A program made the translations under genes and the position numbers. The notes beneath the pieces were generated by a model. That model was not told the DNA's origin and did not search any database. It saw only the letters and a program-made list of their open reading frames with translations. This document shows positions 17,162 through 24,989 of a stretch of DNA of 57,274 nt, piece after piece. How positions within the stretch are numbered: the first letter of the stretch is position 1; the number at the start of each line of letters is the position of its first letter. The DNA is from Burkholderiales bacterium (GTDB lineage Bacteria; Pseudomonadota; Gammaproteobacteria; Burkholderiales; SG8-39), in assembly GCA_014860445.1 (NCBI GenBank), contig JACZJT010000037.1:1-57274 (forward strand), given 5' to 3'.

Positions 17162-18064
17162 CTAGGCCTGCTCGGCGTACAACTCGGCCATGACCAGGCG
17201 CAGCCAGCGGTTCGCCGGATCCTGGTGATAGCGCTGGTGCCAGTGCAGCCGGACCTCGAAGCTCGGCATGCGCAGCGGCAGGGCCAGCACCTTGAAGTTG
17301 CCCCCCTGCGCAAACACGGCGGCGACCCGCGAGGGCACGGTGACGACGAGATCGGTGCGCGCGAGGATCATCGGCACCACCAGGAAATGCGGCACGCGCA
17401 CGGCGATGTGCGCGCTCAAGCCCTCGGCAACGAAGGTTTCCTCGATCACCTGGTGGCCGGTGCCGGCGTAGGACACCAGCACGTGCGCGGCGTCGCGGAA
17501 CTGCCTGGCGCTGATCTTCGCGCCCGCGAGCGGGTGATCGGCACGAAGCATGCACACATAGTGCTCGCGGAACAGCGGCTGCTGGCGCATGCCGGTGGTC
17601 AGGCCGGGCAGGAAGCCGACCGCCAGGTCGAGTTCGCCCGACTCCAGCGCCGTATGCACGTCCTTGACCGGAATCCGCATCACTTCTATTTTCACGCCCG
17701 GCGCATCGCGCTTGACGCGCTCGAGCAGGCCGGGCAGGAAGACCATCTCGCCGATATCCGACATGTGAAAGCGAAAAGTGTTGCCCGAACTGCGCGGATC
17801 GAAGCCTGCGTGCTGCTGCAGCGCGCCCTGGATCAGCCGCAGGCCTTCGCGCACCGGCTGCGCCAGCTGTTGCGCGAACGGCGTCGGGCGCATGCCGCGC
17901 GGCGTGCGCACGAACAGCGGGTCGTCGAACAACTGGCGCAGGCGCGCGAGCGCGTTGCTCATGGCCGGCTGCGACAGCCCGATGCGCTCGCCGGCGACGG
18001 TGACGCTGCCCTCGGTGGCGATCGCGTCGAACGCCCGCAGCAGATTCAGGTCAAGATCCGTCAT
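17162..18064 (-). CDS. LysR-family transcriptional regulator
   Basis: LysR-type regulator of 300 aa. The DNA-binding helix-turn-helix lies at residues 1-65 (DLNLLRAFDAIATEGSVTVA ... LSQPAMSNALARLRQ). A two-lobed effector domain begins at SGNTFRFHMSDIGE. The start is set at MTDLDLN (18064); earlier in-frame ATGs at 18070 and 18100 are possible. It is divergent from the pad-like operon, and the 122-nt gap holds a 13-bp T-N11-A dyad. It is therefore the best candidate regulator of that operon, with an aromatic oxoacid or CoA ester as possible effector (inference). The FNR-type gene points toward it from the other side. Confidence 0.9.
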   Translation of the reverse strand: MTDLDLNLLRAFDAIATEGSVTVAGERIGLSQPAMSNALARLRQLFDDPLFVRTPRGMRPTPFAQQLAQPVREGLRLIQGALQQHAGFDPRSSGNTFRFHMSDIGEMVFLPGLLERVKRDAPGVKIEVMRIPVKDVHTALESGELDLAVGFLPGLTTGMRQQPLFREHYVCMLRADHPLAGAKISARQFRDAAHVLVSYAGTGHQVIEETFVAEGLSAHIAVRVPHFLVVPMILARTDLVVTVPSRVAAVFAQGGNFKVLALPLRMPSFEVRLHWHQRYHQDPANRWLRLVMAELYAEQA

Positions 18065-18076
18065 ATTCATATTCGG

Positions 18077-18089
18077 TATGTATAACATA
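18077..18089. promoter_or_regulatory. LysR-type operator (T-N11-A dyad)
   Basis: TATG-TATAA-CATA is a perfect 4-bp dyad with the T-N11-A layout typical of LysR binding sites. It lies 13 nt before the LysR start codon and about 54 nt upstream of the start point predicted for the pad-like operon. This arrangement suits autorepression and divergent activation. Confidence 0.6.
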
Positions 18090-18101
18090 TACTTCATCAA
18101 T

Positions 18102-18130
18102 TTGACAAATGAGCGTAGCGCGCCTAAGCT
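18102..18130 (+). promoter_or_regulatory. putative sigma70 promoter for the pad-like operon
   Basis: A consensus -35 TTGACA (18102-18107) is followed after 17 nt by a weak -10 TAAGCT (18125-18130). A poor -10 next to a LysR site is usual for activator-dependent promoters. A ribosome site AGGAG precedes the first gene at 18187. Confidence 0.5.
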
Positions 18131-18186
18131 CGTCGCATAGGAGACCTGCCCGGCGCATGCCGCGGCCAGCGCAACGAGGAGAAACC

Positions 18187-18759
18187 ATGTACGAGATCCG
18201 CATCCACGGCCGCGGCGGGCAGGGCGCAGTGCTGGCGGGCGGCATCCTCGCCACCGCCCTGGTGCTCGAGGGCAAGTACGTCGTTGCCGTGCCCTCTTTC
18301 GGTTTCGAGCGCCGCGGCGCCCCGGTGGCGAGCTACCTGCGCTTCGACGAGCGCGAAATCCGCCAGATGACCAATATCTATCACCCCGATTGCGTGCTGT
18401 GCATCGATCCGACAGTGGCGCGCGCGGTGAACGTGTTCGAAGGCGTCAAGGACGGCGCGGTTCTGGTGCAGACCACGGCGAAGCCGCTGGGCGATTTTCA
18501 GTTGGCGCCGCAGATCGCGACGGTCGGGCTGTGCGACGCGGTTTCAATCGCGCTCGACATCTTCAAGCGCTCGATCACCAACACCATCATGCTCGGAGCG
18601 TTCGCGCGTACCACCGGCCTGGTATCGCTGGCGTCGCTGCAGGCGGCGATCGAGAAATCGGATTTTCGCGACGCCGGGCTGAAACAAAACATGGACGCGC
18701 TGGCGCGGGGCTACGAAGCGACCGAGGTGCATCAAATCGTAAGACGGGCGGCAGCATGA
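18187..18759 (+). CDS. padE: phenylglyoxylate:NAD+ oxidoreductase-like, gamma subunit
   Basis: Gamma subunit of a 2-oxoacid:acceptor oxidoreductase, 190 aa. It shows the hallmark HGRGGQGAVLAGGILATAL near the N terminus, followed by the PSFGFERRGAPVASYLRF segment. The ATG at 18187 is preceded by AACGAGGAGAAACC; longer readings upstream are low complexity. It is the first gene of a five-gene unit whose order (gamma, delta, alpha, FAD/NAD subunit, beta with ferredoxin) and sizes equal those of padEFGHI of denitrifying aromatic degraders. That enzyme converts phenylglyoxylate to benzoyl-CoA, CO2 and NADH. Substrate assignment comes from this match; another aryl-glyoxylate remains possible. The stop overlaps the next start (ATGA). 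Confidence 0.8.
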   Translation: MYEIRIHGRGGQGAVLAGGILATALVLEGKYVVAVPSFGFERRGAPVASYLRFDEREIRQMTNIYHPDCVLCIDPTVARAVNVFEGVKDGAVLVQTTAKPLGDFQLAPQIATVGLCDAVSIALDIFKRSITNTIMLGAFARTTGLVSLASLQAAIEKSDFRDAGLKQNMDALARGYEATEVHQIVRRAAA

Positions 18760-19049
18760 AACAGCAAGCCTACAAGATGTTCGACGCCTCCACCATCCCG
18801 GACGACCTGTGCCCGATCGCGACCAGACCCACGCCCATGCTGCCGGGGGACTGGCGCAGCATGCGGCCGGTGGTGAACCGCGCCAAATGCGTCAAATGCG
18901 CGGTGTGCTGGCTCTACTGCCCGGTGCAGTGCGTGGTGGAAAAGGCAGCCTGGTTCGACTTCAACCTGAAGACCTGCAAAGGTTGCGGCATCTGCGCCAC
19001 CGAATGTCCGCAGCGTGCGATTGCAATGATCGAGGAGGCGTCGGCATGA
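18756..19049 (+). CDS. padF: phenylglyoxylate oxidoreductase-like, delta (2x[4Fe-4S]) subunit
   Basis: Small ferredoxin-type subunit of 97 aa that passes electrons from the catalytic subunits. Two [4Fe-4S] motifs are visible: CVKCAVCWLYCPVQC (about residues 45-59) and CKGCGICATECP (about 74-85). The N-terminal half (LPGDWRSMRPVVNRAKC) is the conserved leader of porD-type delta subunits. It starts inside the stop codon of the gamma subunit gene (ATGA). Its own stop overlaps the start of a 37-codon reading frame that bridges to the alpha subunit gene. Confidence 0.85.
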   Translation: MKQQAYKMFDASTIPDDLCPIATRPTPMLPGDWRSMRPVVNRAKCVKCAVCWLYCPVQCVVEKAAWFDFNLKTCKGCGICATECPQRAIAMIEEASA

Positions 19050-19159
19050 GCAGGAAGCAGGGGCCCCGCGCAGCGGGGATGCGAGCAGCCGCGATTGCCG
19101 CGGCCCGCCGACACTGGCCAAGCGCGCACCACGGCAACACAACGGGGGCGGGGAAATGA
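19046..19159 (+). CDS. 37-codon bridging ORF between padF and padG
   Basis: The 106-nt gap between the delta and alpha genes is open in one frame. The ATG at 19046 overlaps the delta stop (ATGA), and the TGA at 19157-19159 overlaps the alpha ATG (again ATGA). The peptide is Ala/Arg-rich (MSRKQGPRAAGMRAAAIAAA at its start), with no recognisable domain. It may be chance in GC-rich DNA, or a translational relay that carries ribosomes to the alpha gene. Confidence 0.2.
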   Translation: MSRKQGPRAAGMRAAAIAAARRHWPSAHHGNTTGAGK

Positions 19160-20379
19160 GCGCGATCCTCAAACCGAAATCGAAACTCATCGTCTGCGAC
19201 GGCAACGAGGCCGCCGCCTGGGCGGTGTCGCTCGCCGACGTCGACATGGTGGCGGTGTATCCGATCACGCCGCAGTCCTCGCTGGTCGAGTATCTCGCGA
19301 AATTCATCGCCGACGGAAGGTTGGGCGCGGAGATCGTCGACGTGGAAGGCGAGCATTCGGTGCTGTCGGTGCTGCAGGGCGCCTGCCTCGCCGGTGCGCG
19401 CACCTATACCGCGAGCTGCGGCCCTGGCCTGGCATTCATGTTCGAGCCCTATCTGCGTACGCCGGGCCTGCGCCTGCCGCTGGTGATGACCATCGTCACG
19501 CGCGACACGCTCACGCCGCAGAGCGTCTGGGGCGGGCACCAGGACGCGATGTCGGTACGCGAAGTCGGCTGGGTGCAAATGTACTGCGAGTCGGTGCAGG
19601 AGGTGCTCGACACCACCATCATGGCCTACAGAATCGCCGAGCACCGCGACGTGATGCTGCCGGTGAACATCTGCCACGACGGCAACTACCTGTCCTTCGG
19701 CGCCGCACGCTGCGAGTTGCCGGATCAGGGCGAGGTCAGGGATTTCCTCGGCGCGAAGGACGTCAACTGGCACGTTGCGCTCGATCCGCAGCGGCCGATG
19801 GCGGTCGACCCGCTCACCGGCGGCGCCGGCGGCCCCGGTCCCTCGACCTTCGTGCGCTATCGCAAGGGCCAGTGCAGCGGCATGCAGAACTCGCTCGAAG
19901 TCATCAGCGAAGTGCACGAGGACTGGGGGCGGCGCTTCGGCCGCTACCACGCACCGCTGATCGAGTCCTACCGCATGGAAGGCGCCGATTACGCCATGAT
20001 CACCATCGGCAGCATGACCGGCGCAGCCAAGGACGCCGTGGACGAGGCGCGCGCGCGCGGCGAAAAAGTGGGCCTGCTCAAGGTGAAGACCTATCGCCCG
20101 TTCCCGGCGCAGGCGCTGGCCGACGCCCTGGCGCAGGTCAAGGCAGCGGGTGTGGTCGACCGTTCGGTGTCCTTCGGCTGGAACTGCGGACCCTTGTTCC
20201 AGGACGTGATTGCGGCGATGTACTACGCGCCAAGGCGCATCCCGGCGATGAGCTTCATCGGCGGACTCGCCGGCGCCGACCTTACCATATCGCACTTCGA
20301 GCGCGTGATCGGCCGCATCAAGGAACTCGCACGCGACGGCCATGCGGCCGAGACCGTGTGGCTCAACGAGAAGGACTAG
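19156..20379 (+). CDS. padG: phenylglyoxylate oxidoreductase-like, alpha subunit
   Basis: Alpha subunit of the 2-oxoacid:acceptor oxidoreductase, 407 aa. The domain I signature YPITPQSSLVEYLAKF contacts the pyrimidine ring of thiamine diphosphate in related enzymes. The VEGEHSVLSVLQGACLAGAR stretch and the C-terminal swivel domain (GEKVGLLKVKTYRPFPAQAL) follow in the standard order. It starts MSAILKPKSKLIVCDGNEAA, next to a GGGGGCGGGG stretch of uncertain strength as a ribosome site. Catalysis needs the beta subunit encoded two genes downstream, which carries the diphosphate-binding motif. Confidence 0.85.
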   Translation: MSAILKPKSKLIVCDGNEAAAWAVSLADVDMVAVYPITPQSSLVEYLAKFIADGRLGAEIVDVEGEHSVLSVLQGACLAGARTYTASCGPGLAFMFEPYLRTPGLRLPLVMTIVTRDTLTPQSVWGGHQDAMSVREVGWVQMYCESVQEVLDTTIMAYRIAEHRDVMLPVNICHDGNYLSFGAARCELPDQGEVRDFLGAKDVNWHVALDPQRPMAVDPLTGGAGGPGPSTFVRYRKGQCSGMQNSLEVISEVHEDWGRRFGRYHAPLIESYRMEGADYAMITIGSMTGAAKDAVDEARARGEKVGLLKVKTYRPFPAQALADALAQVKAAGVVDRSVSFGWNCGPLFQDVIAAMYYAPRRIPAMSFIGGLAGADLTISHFERVIGRIKELARDGHAAETVWLNEKD

Positions 20380-20417
20380 TGACGGGCTCTTTCCCCTCAA
20401 TTTGCAGGACCAAAATC

Positions 20418-21680
20418 ATGCCACACGCCCATTATCTGATAGTCGGTGCCAGCCATGCGGCGCTATCCGCCCTGCATGCAATCCGGCTGCACGACGCCGA
20501 AGGTGAAGTTACGCTGCTCACGCGCGACGACAGCCTGCCCTATTCGCCCACGGTCCTGCCCTACGTCGTTTCGGGCCGCTCCGACCCGGGACGCGTGTTC
20601 CTGCGCGACGAAAGCTATTTCGCCCAGCACAAGGTGAATTACCTGCGTGGTGCGAAAGTGCACAAGGTCAACGCTGGCGCGAGCGCGGTGGAACTCGCCG
20701 ATGGCAGCAGCATCGGCTTCGACAAGCTGCTGCTCGCGACCGGCGCGGCGCCCGTGCTGCCGCCGGTTCCCGGCCTTGCCGGACTCAGGTTCCATGTGTT
20801 GCGCACGCTCGCCGACGCCCTCGCGCTGCGCGAGGCGCTGCCGCGGGTCAAGCGGGCCGTGGTGCTGGGCGGCGGTCTGATAGGCATGCACGCGGCGGAG
20901 AACCTCGCCAAGGGCGGTGTGCAGGTAAGCGTGGTGGAAATGCAAGCCCACGTGCTCGCGGGTTATTTCGACGCGCAAGCCTCCGGCATGATCGAAAAGG
21001 TTTTCACCGCCAACGGCGTGCGCCTGCTCCTGGGTGCGAGCGTGGCCGGGTTCACGCCCCGGGGCGAAGGCTGCCGCGCGACGCTGGAGGACGGCGCCGA
21101 AATCGACGCGGACCTGCTGCTCGTCGCCACCGGCGTCGCGCCGGTGACTGATTTTCTCTGCGGCAGCGGCATCGAAACCGAGCGCGGCGTGCTGGTCGAT
21201 GAGCACATGCGCACCAACATCGCCAATATCTGGGCCGCGGGCGACGTGGCGCAGGCGCGCGGCTTCTTTACCCGCGAACGGGTCATCAACGGCATCCTGC
21301 CCGATGCCGTGGACCAGGGACGTATCGCCGGCATGGCCATGGCCGAAGACCCCGGAACGAAGGATTACGCAGGCGGAGTGCCGCTCAACACCTACAGCTT
21401 CTTCGGCCAGCACGCGGTTTCAGTCGGTGTGCATGAGAGCGCCCTGGAACAATCCGGGGTCGAAGTGAAAAAGCACTCGGATGAGGCGCAGAACCGCTAT
21501 CTCAAGATCGTGCTCAAGGACAGGCGGCTCGCCGGTATTTTCGGCGTCAATGCCGCTTTCGACCCGGGCATCATGTGGGAACTGATACTGCGCGCAATCG
21601 ATCTGGGCGAAGAAAAGCTGGCGTTCCTGCGTTCACCCCAGGACACCGCGCGGGCCCTGATGTCGAAAAACTGGAGATAG
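20418..21680 (+). CDS. padH: FAD/NAD-dependent oxidoreductase subunit, PadH-like
   Basis: Flavoprotein of the pyridine-nucleotide disulphide reductase fold, 420 aa. An N-terminal FAD-binding region (LIVGASHAALSALHAI) is followed by an NAD-binding GGGLIGMHAAENLAKGG near residue 150 and the conserved NIWAAGDVAQ near residue 275. There is no redox-active CxxxxC pair. In the phenylglyoxylate enzyme the matching subunit lets electrons flow to NAD+ rather than to free ferredoxin, and the same role is inferred here. The gene lies 38 nt after padG and 2 nt before padI, inside the unit. A start at MPHAHYLIVGAS is clear; the longer upstream frame overlaps padG and is a shadow. Confidence 0.85.
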   Translation: MPHAHYLIVGASHAALSALHAIRLHDAEGEVTLLTRDDSLPYSPTVLPYVVSGRSDPGRVFLRDESYFAQHKVNYLRGAKVHKVNAGASAVELADGSSIGFDKLLLATGAAPVLPPVPGLAGLRFHVLRTLADALALREALPRVKRAVVLGGGLIGMHAAENLAKGGVQVSVVEMQAHVLAGYFDAQASGMIEKVFTANGVRLLLGASVAGFTPRGEGCRATLEDGAEIDADLLLVATGVAPVTDFLCGSGIETERGVLVDEHMRTNIANIWAAGDVAQARGFFTRERVINGILPDAVDQGRIAGMAMAEDPGTKDYAGGVPLNTYSFFGQHAVSVGVHESALEQSGVEVKKHSDEAQNRYLKIVLKDRRLAGIFGVNAAFDPGIMWELILRAIDLGEEKLAFLRSPQDTARALMSKNWR

Positions 21681-21682
21681 GC

Positions 21683-23032
21683 ATGGGCGCGGCATACGAG
21701 ACCATTCATTTCAAAGCCGAAGCCTGCGACGGCTGCAACGATTGCATGAGCGCCTGCGCGCAGGCGAAGACGCAGACCGACGAGCATCTGCACTCGCGCA
21801 TCCAGATCGTGCCTTCGGGCGAGGGCTTCGAACTCGCGATCTGCCGCCAGTGCGGCGATCCGCAATGCGTACTCACCTGCCCGGCGGCGGCGTTGTCGAA
21901 AAACGCCGGCAGCGGCGTCGTCGACTGGGACCGGACGAAGTGCGTGAATTGCCTCTTGTGCACCGTGGGCTGCGCCTACGGCGGCATCGCCTACGACAGC
22001 GTTTCGTCCCGGGTGATCAAGTGCGATATGTGCGACGGCGCTCCGGCCTGCGTCAAGGCCTGCACGACGGGCGCGCTGAAACACGTCACCACGGCGCGCA
22101 TCTACAACGAGGCAGGCAATCTGGAAGACCTGTTTGCGCCCGGATTGTCCGGCTGCCAGGGCTGCAATACCGAGCTGATCATGCGCCACGCGCTGCGGCG
22201 GATCGGTCCGGATGTGGTGGTGGCGACCCCGCCGGGCTGCATCCCGGGCATGGGCTCGGTCGGCTACAACGGCCTCACCGGCACCAAGGTGCCGGTGTTC
22301 CATCCGCTGCTGACCAACACCGCGTCAATGCTCGCCGGCGTGCGCCGCCAATACAAGCGCAGCGGCCGCGACGTGCTCGCTGTGGCGCTGGCCGGCGACG
22401 GCGGCACCGCCGACGTGGGCTTTCAGTCGCTCTCCGGGGCGGCGGAGCGCGGCGAGGAAATGCTGTACATCTGCGTCGACAACGAAGGCTATATGAATAC
22501 CGGCATGCAGCGCTCGGGCTGCACGCCTTACGGCGCCTGGACTTCGACCACGCCGGTGGGCGAGCGCGCCCATGGCAAGACCCAGGACGCGAAGAACCTG
22601 CCGCTGTTGATGGTGATGCACAACTGCGCCTATGTGGCGACCGCTTCCACCGCGTTCATGGAAGACCTGTACGACAAACTCGATCGCGCCATCCAGGCAG
22701 CGAAGACCGGCTTCGCCTATCTGCACATCTACTCGCCCTGCACCACCGGCTGGCGCTTTGCGTCCGACCAGAACATCGAGGTGGCGCGCAAGGCGGTAGA
22801 AACCAATTTCGTGCTGCTGTGGGAGTTCAATCCGGAGGACGGCCTGCAGTTCACGCACCCGGTCGAGAATGCGCGTCCTATCGACGAGTATCTCGAAGTT
22901 CTCGGCAAGTACCGCCACCTGGACCGCGATCAGGTCGCGCATATCGAACGCAGCCTGGCGCACAACCTCGCGCGCATCCGTGGTTTTGTCGCAGCCAGGG
23001 GCGCGGCGAGCGCAGCGGCCGGCCGCAGCTGA
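21683..23032 (+). CDS. padI: ferredoxin-TPP fusion beta subunit, PadI-like
   Basis: 449-aa fusion. The N-terminal third (to about residue 130) carries four cysteine groups: CDGCNDCMSAC, CRQCGDPQCVLTC, CVNCLLCTVGC and CDMCDGAPACVKAC. This is a four-cluster ferredoxin of the HycB/CooF type. The rest is a thiamine-diphosphate-binding beta subunit with CQGCNTE, GDGGTADVGFQSLSGAAE and DNEGYMNTGMQRSG (the Mg/diphosphate motif). Ordinary pyruvate or oxoacid beta subunits lack such a leader, whereas the 48-kDa phenylglyoxylate oxidoreductase subunit has this size. The expected chain runs from thiamine adduct through beta and delta clusters to the FAD subunit and NAD+. The ATG at 21683 is 2 nt after the padH stop. 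Confidence 0.85.
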   Translation: MGAAYETIHFKAEACDGCNDCMSACAQAKTQTDEHLHSRIQIVPSGEGFELAICRQCGDPQCVLTCPAAALSKNAGSGVVDWDRTKCVNCLLCTVGCAYGGIAYDSVSSRVIKCDMCDGAPACVKACTTGALKHVTTARIYNEAGNLEDLFAPGLSGCQGCNTELIMRHALRRIGPDVVVATPPGCIPGMGSVGYNGLTGTKVPVFHPLLTNTASMLAGVRRQYKRSGRDVLAVALAGDGGTADVGFQSLSGAAERGEEMLYICVDNEGYMNTGMQRSGCTPYGAWTSTTPVGERAHGKTQDAKNLPLLMVMHNCAYVATASTAFMEDLYDKLDRAIQAAKTGFAYLHIYSPCTTGWRFASDQNIEVARKAVETNFVLLWEFNPEDGLQFTHPVENARPIDEYLEVLGKYRHLDRDQVAHIERSLAHNLARIRGFVAARGAASAAAGRS

Positions 23033-23095
23033 GCGCGCGCTCGCCTTCACTATTCACTATACTTGGCGCTCTTGGCGTTGCAGAGTGCGCTTTTT

Positions 23096-23119
23096 GCGCG
23101 GACGAGAAGCCGTCCGCGC
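23096..23119. repeat. hairpin 1 of an intergenic hairpin array
   Basis: GCGCGGACG (23096-23104) pairs with CGTCCGCGC (23111-23119) around a 6-nt loop. It lies 64 nt after the padI stop and directly abuts the first 22-bp palindrome, so it may contribute to ending the pad-like transcript. Confidence 0.6.
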
Positions 23120-23120
23120 G

Positions 23121-23171
23121 GATCGCTGATTTCGCACGGATGATGAACCCATCCGTGCGAAATCAGCGATC
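23121..23171. repeat. 22-bp perfect palindrome, 7-nt loop (hairpin 2)
   Basis: Positions 23121-23142 are the exact reverse complement of 23150-23171, with the loop at 23143-23149. The apex of the stem is ACGGATG/CATCCGT. No T tract follows immediately. The stem length, loop length and apex are the same as in the next palindrome 42 nt downstream. Confidence 0.9.
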
Positions 23172-23213
23172 TTGTAGAAAGCCAACCCCCAGGCTGTTTT
23201 TGCTTTTTTCAAT

Positions 23214-23264
23214 AACCGTGTTTTCCATACGGATGCGCCTTTCATCCGTATGGAAAACACGGTT
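23214..23264. repeat. 22-bp perfect palindrome, 7-nt loop (hairpin 3)
   Basis: Positions 23214-23235 are the exact reverse complement of 23243-23264, with the loop at 23236-23242. Like hairpin 2 it is a 51-nt unit with apex ACGGATG/CATCCGT. The two stems agree at about 13 of 22 positions. A 6-bp GCGCGC-GGA-GCGCGC hairpin (23266-23280) follows. Together with hairpins 1 and 2 this fills most of the 315-nt gene-free stretch between padI and iorB. Confidence 0.9.
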
Positions 23265-23347
23265 GGCGCGCGGAGCGCGCAATCTTTGCAATGCACAATA
23301 TCCGATGAAATTGAAATAGAACTGATGCAAAAATGGAATTGAATCCA

Positions 23348-24925
23348 ATGGCTGCAACCTCGCGACCGATAACCATCCTGATCGCCGCGCTCGGCGGCGA
23401 AGGCGGCGGCGTGCTCGCCGACTGGATCATCGCCGCAGCGACGGCCGAGGGCTACCCGGTGCAGAGCACCTCCATCCCCGGGGTGGCGCAGCGTACCGGC
23501 GCGACCACCTACTACATCGAACTGTACCCGGCGCGCGCGACCGAGCTTCACGGCCGGCGGCCGGTAATGACGCTCGCGCCCGCGCCGGCCGACATCGACG
23601 TGATGCTCGCCTCGGAATTGCTCGAGGCCGGGCGCGCCCTGCAAAACGGCTATGTCACACCCGATCGAACCACGCTCATCGCATCGACTCATCGCATCTA
23701 CACCGTGGAGGAAAAGATCGCGCTGGGCGACGGCCGCTTTGACGGCGAGCGCATCCTCGCTGCGGCCAGGGCGCTCGCGAGGCGCGCCATACTTGTCGAT
23801 TTCCATAGACTCGCGGCGAACACCGGCGCCATGATCAACGCCTCCTTGTTTGGCGCACTCGCCGGCTCGGGCACGCTGCCATTGCCGCGCGCGGCCTGCG
23901 AGCAGGCCATACGCAGCGCCGGCAAAGGCGCCGAGGCCAGCCTGCGCGGCTTTGCGCTGGGCTACGCCGCCGCCGAAGGCAAGGCGCCGGCCCCGGCCGG
24001 CGCATCTGTATCGCCCAGTGACGTTACCCCGGCGCATGCGCACACGCTGATGCAGCGCGTGCGCGCCACCTTCCCCGCGGAGGTCCACGAGACCATAGAG
24101 CGCGGCCTGACACGCCTCAGCGATTTCCAGGACGAGGACTACGCCGCCCTCTACCTGGACCGGCTGGAGCCGATCGCCAGACTGGAGCGCGAGCATGGCG
24201 CGGCAGCAAAGCACGAGCTCACCGGCGAAACTGCGCGCTTTCTCGCGCTGTGGATGAGCTACGAAGACGTGATCCGCGTCGCCGACCTGAAATCGCGCCG
24301 CAGCCGCTTCGAGCGCGTGCGCGCCGAGGTGCAGGCGAAGCCGGGCGAGCCGGTGCATATCATCGAGTACCTGAAACCGGGCGTGGAGGAAGCTGCGGCG
24401 CTCTTGCCCCCGGGCCTGTCCAGGCGTCTCGTCTCCTGGGCGCAAAAGCGCGGCCTGATGCACAAGCTGAATGTCGGCCTGCACCTCAACAGCAGCAGCG
24501 TGACCGGGTTCTTGACGCTGCGCCTGCTCGCCTGGCTGCGGCCGCTGCGGCGCAGGAGCGCGCGCTATGCCGAGGAACAGGCGCTGATCGAGCGCTGGCT
24601 CTGCGCCATCGCCGCCGCGCCCGATGCCGGACTCGCTCTCGAAATCGCGCTCTGCGGCCGGCTGATCAAGGGCTATGGCGATACCAACCGGCGCGCCAAG
24701 GCGAATTTCCTGCGCATATTCGATACCCTGGTGGAGGGCGGTGCCGTAGGCGATGCCGGCGCACGGGCGCAGGCCATACGCGCCGCGCGCGCCGGCGCGC
24801 TGGCCGACCCAGAGGGGCGCGGCCTCGAGGCTACACTCGCGGCGCAAGGCGTCGCGCCGCTGCCACCGCAAGCGAAAATCATCCAGTTCATGCGCCGGCC
24901 GGCCGCCGCGCCAAAGACGGCATAG
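23348..24925 (+). CDS. iorB: indolepyruvate oxidoreductase subunit beta, DUF6537 fusion
   Basis: Gamma-type catalytic partner of indolepyruvate:acceptor oxidoreductase (IorB), which oxidatively decarboxylates arylpyruvates to arylacetyl-CoA. Residues 1-200 hold the oxoacid oxidoreductase gamma fold, beginning RPITILIAALGGEGGGVLAD and continuing with GVAQRTGATTYYIELYP. Residues about 220-510 form the all-helical extension (DUF6537) usual in proteobacterial two-gene systems. The start is placed at MAATSRP (23348, GGAA upstream); an ATG 15 nt earlier (MELNP) is an alternative. It follows a gene-free stretch with a hairpin array, so it may have its own promoter. iorA starts 64 nt downstream. Confidence 0.85.
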   Translation: MAATSRPITILIAALGGEGGGVLADWIIAAATAEGYPVQSTSIPGVAQRTGATTYYIELYPARATELHGRRPVMTLAPAPADIDVMLASELLEAGRALQNGYVTPDRTTLIASTHRIYTVEEKIALGDGRFDGERILAAARALARRAILVDFHRLAANTGAMINASLFGALAGSGTLPLPRAACEQAIRSAGKGAEASLRGFALGYAAAEGKAPAPAGASVSPSDVTPAHAHTLMQRVRATFPAEVHETIERGLTRLSDFQDEDYAALYLDRLEPIARLEREHGAAAKHELTGETARFLALWMSYEDVIRVADLKSRRSRFERVRAEVQAKPGEPVHIIEYLKPGVEEAAALLPPGLSRRLVSWAQKRGLMHKLNVGLHLNSSSVTGFLTLRLLAWLRPLRRRSARYAEEQALIERWLCAIAAAPDAGLALEIALCGRLIKGYGDTNRRAKANFLRIFDTLVEGGAVGDAGARAQAIRAARAGALADPEGRGLEATLAAQGVAPLPPQAKIIQFMRRPAAAPKTA

Positions 24926-24989
24926 CCGGGCGGCAGAGGGGCACCGCCCCCCCGGGTCGCGGAAGCAGGTTTTCAGAAGGAAGATTTTG

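Noticed and set aside
21742-23319. 525-codon frame overlapping padI and running into the hairpin array
   Set aside because: Out-of-frame shadow of padI; no conserved segments.
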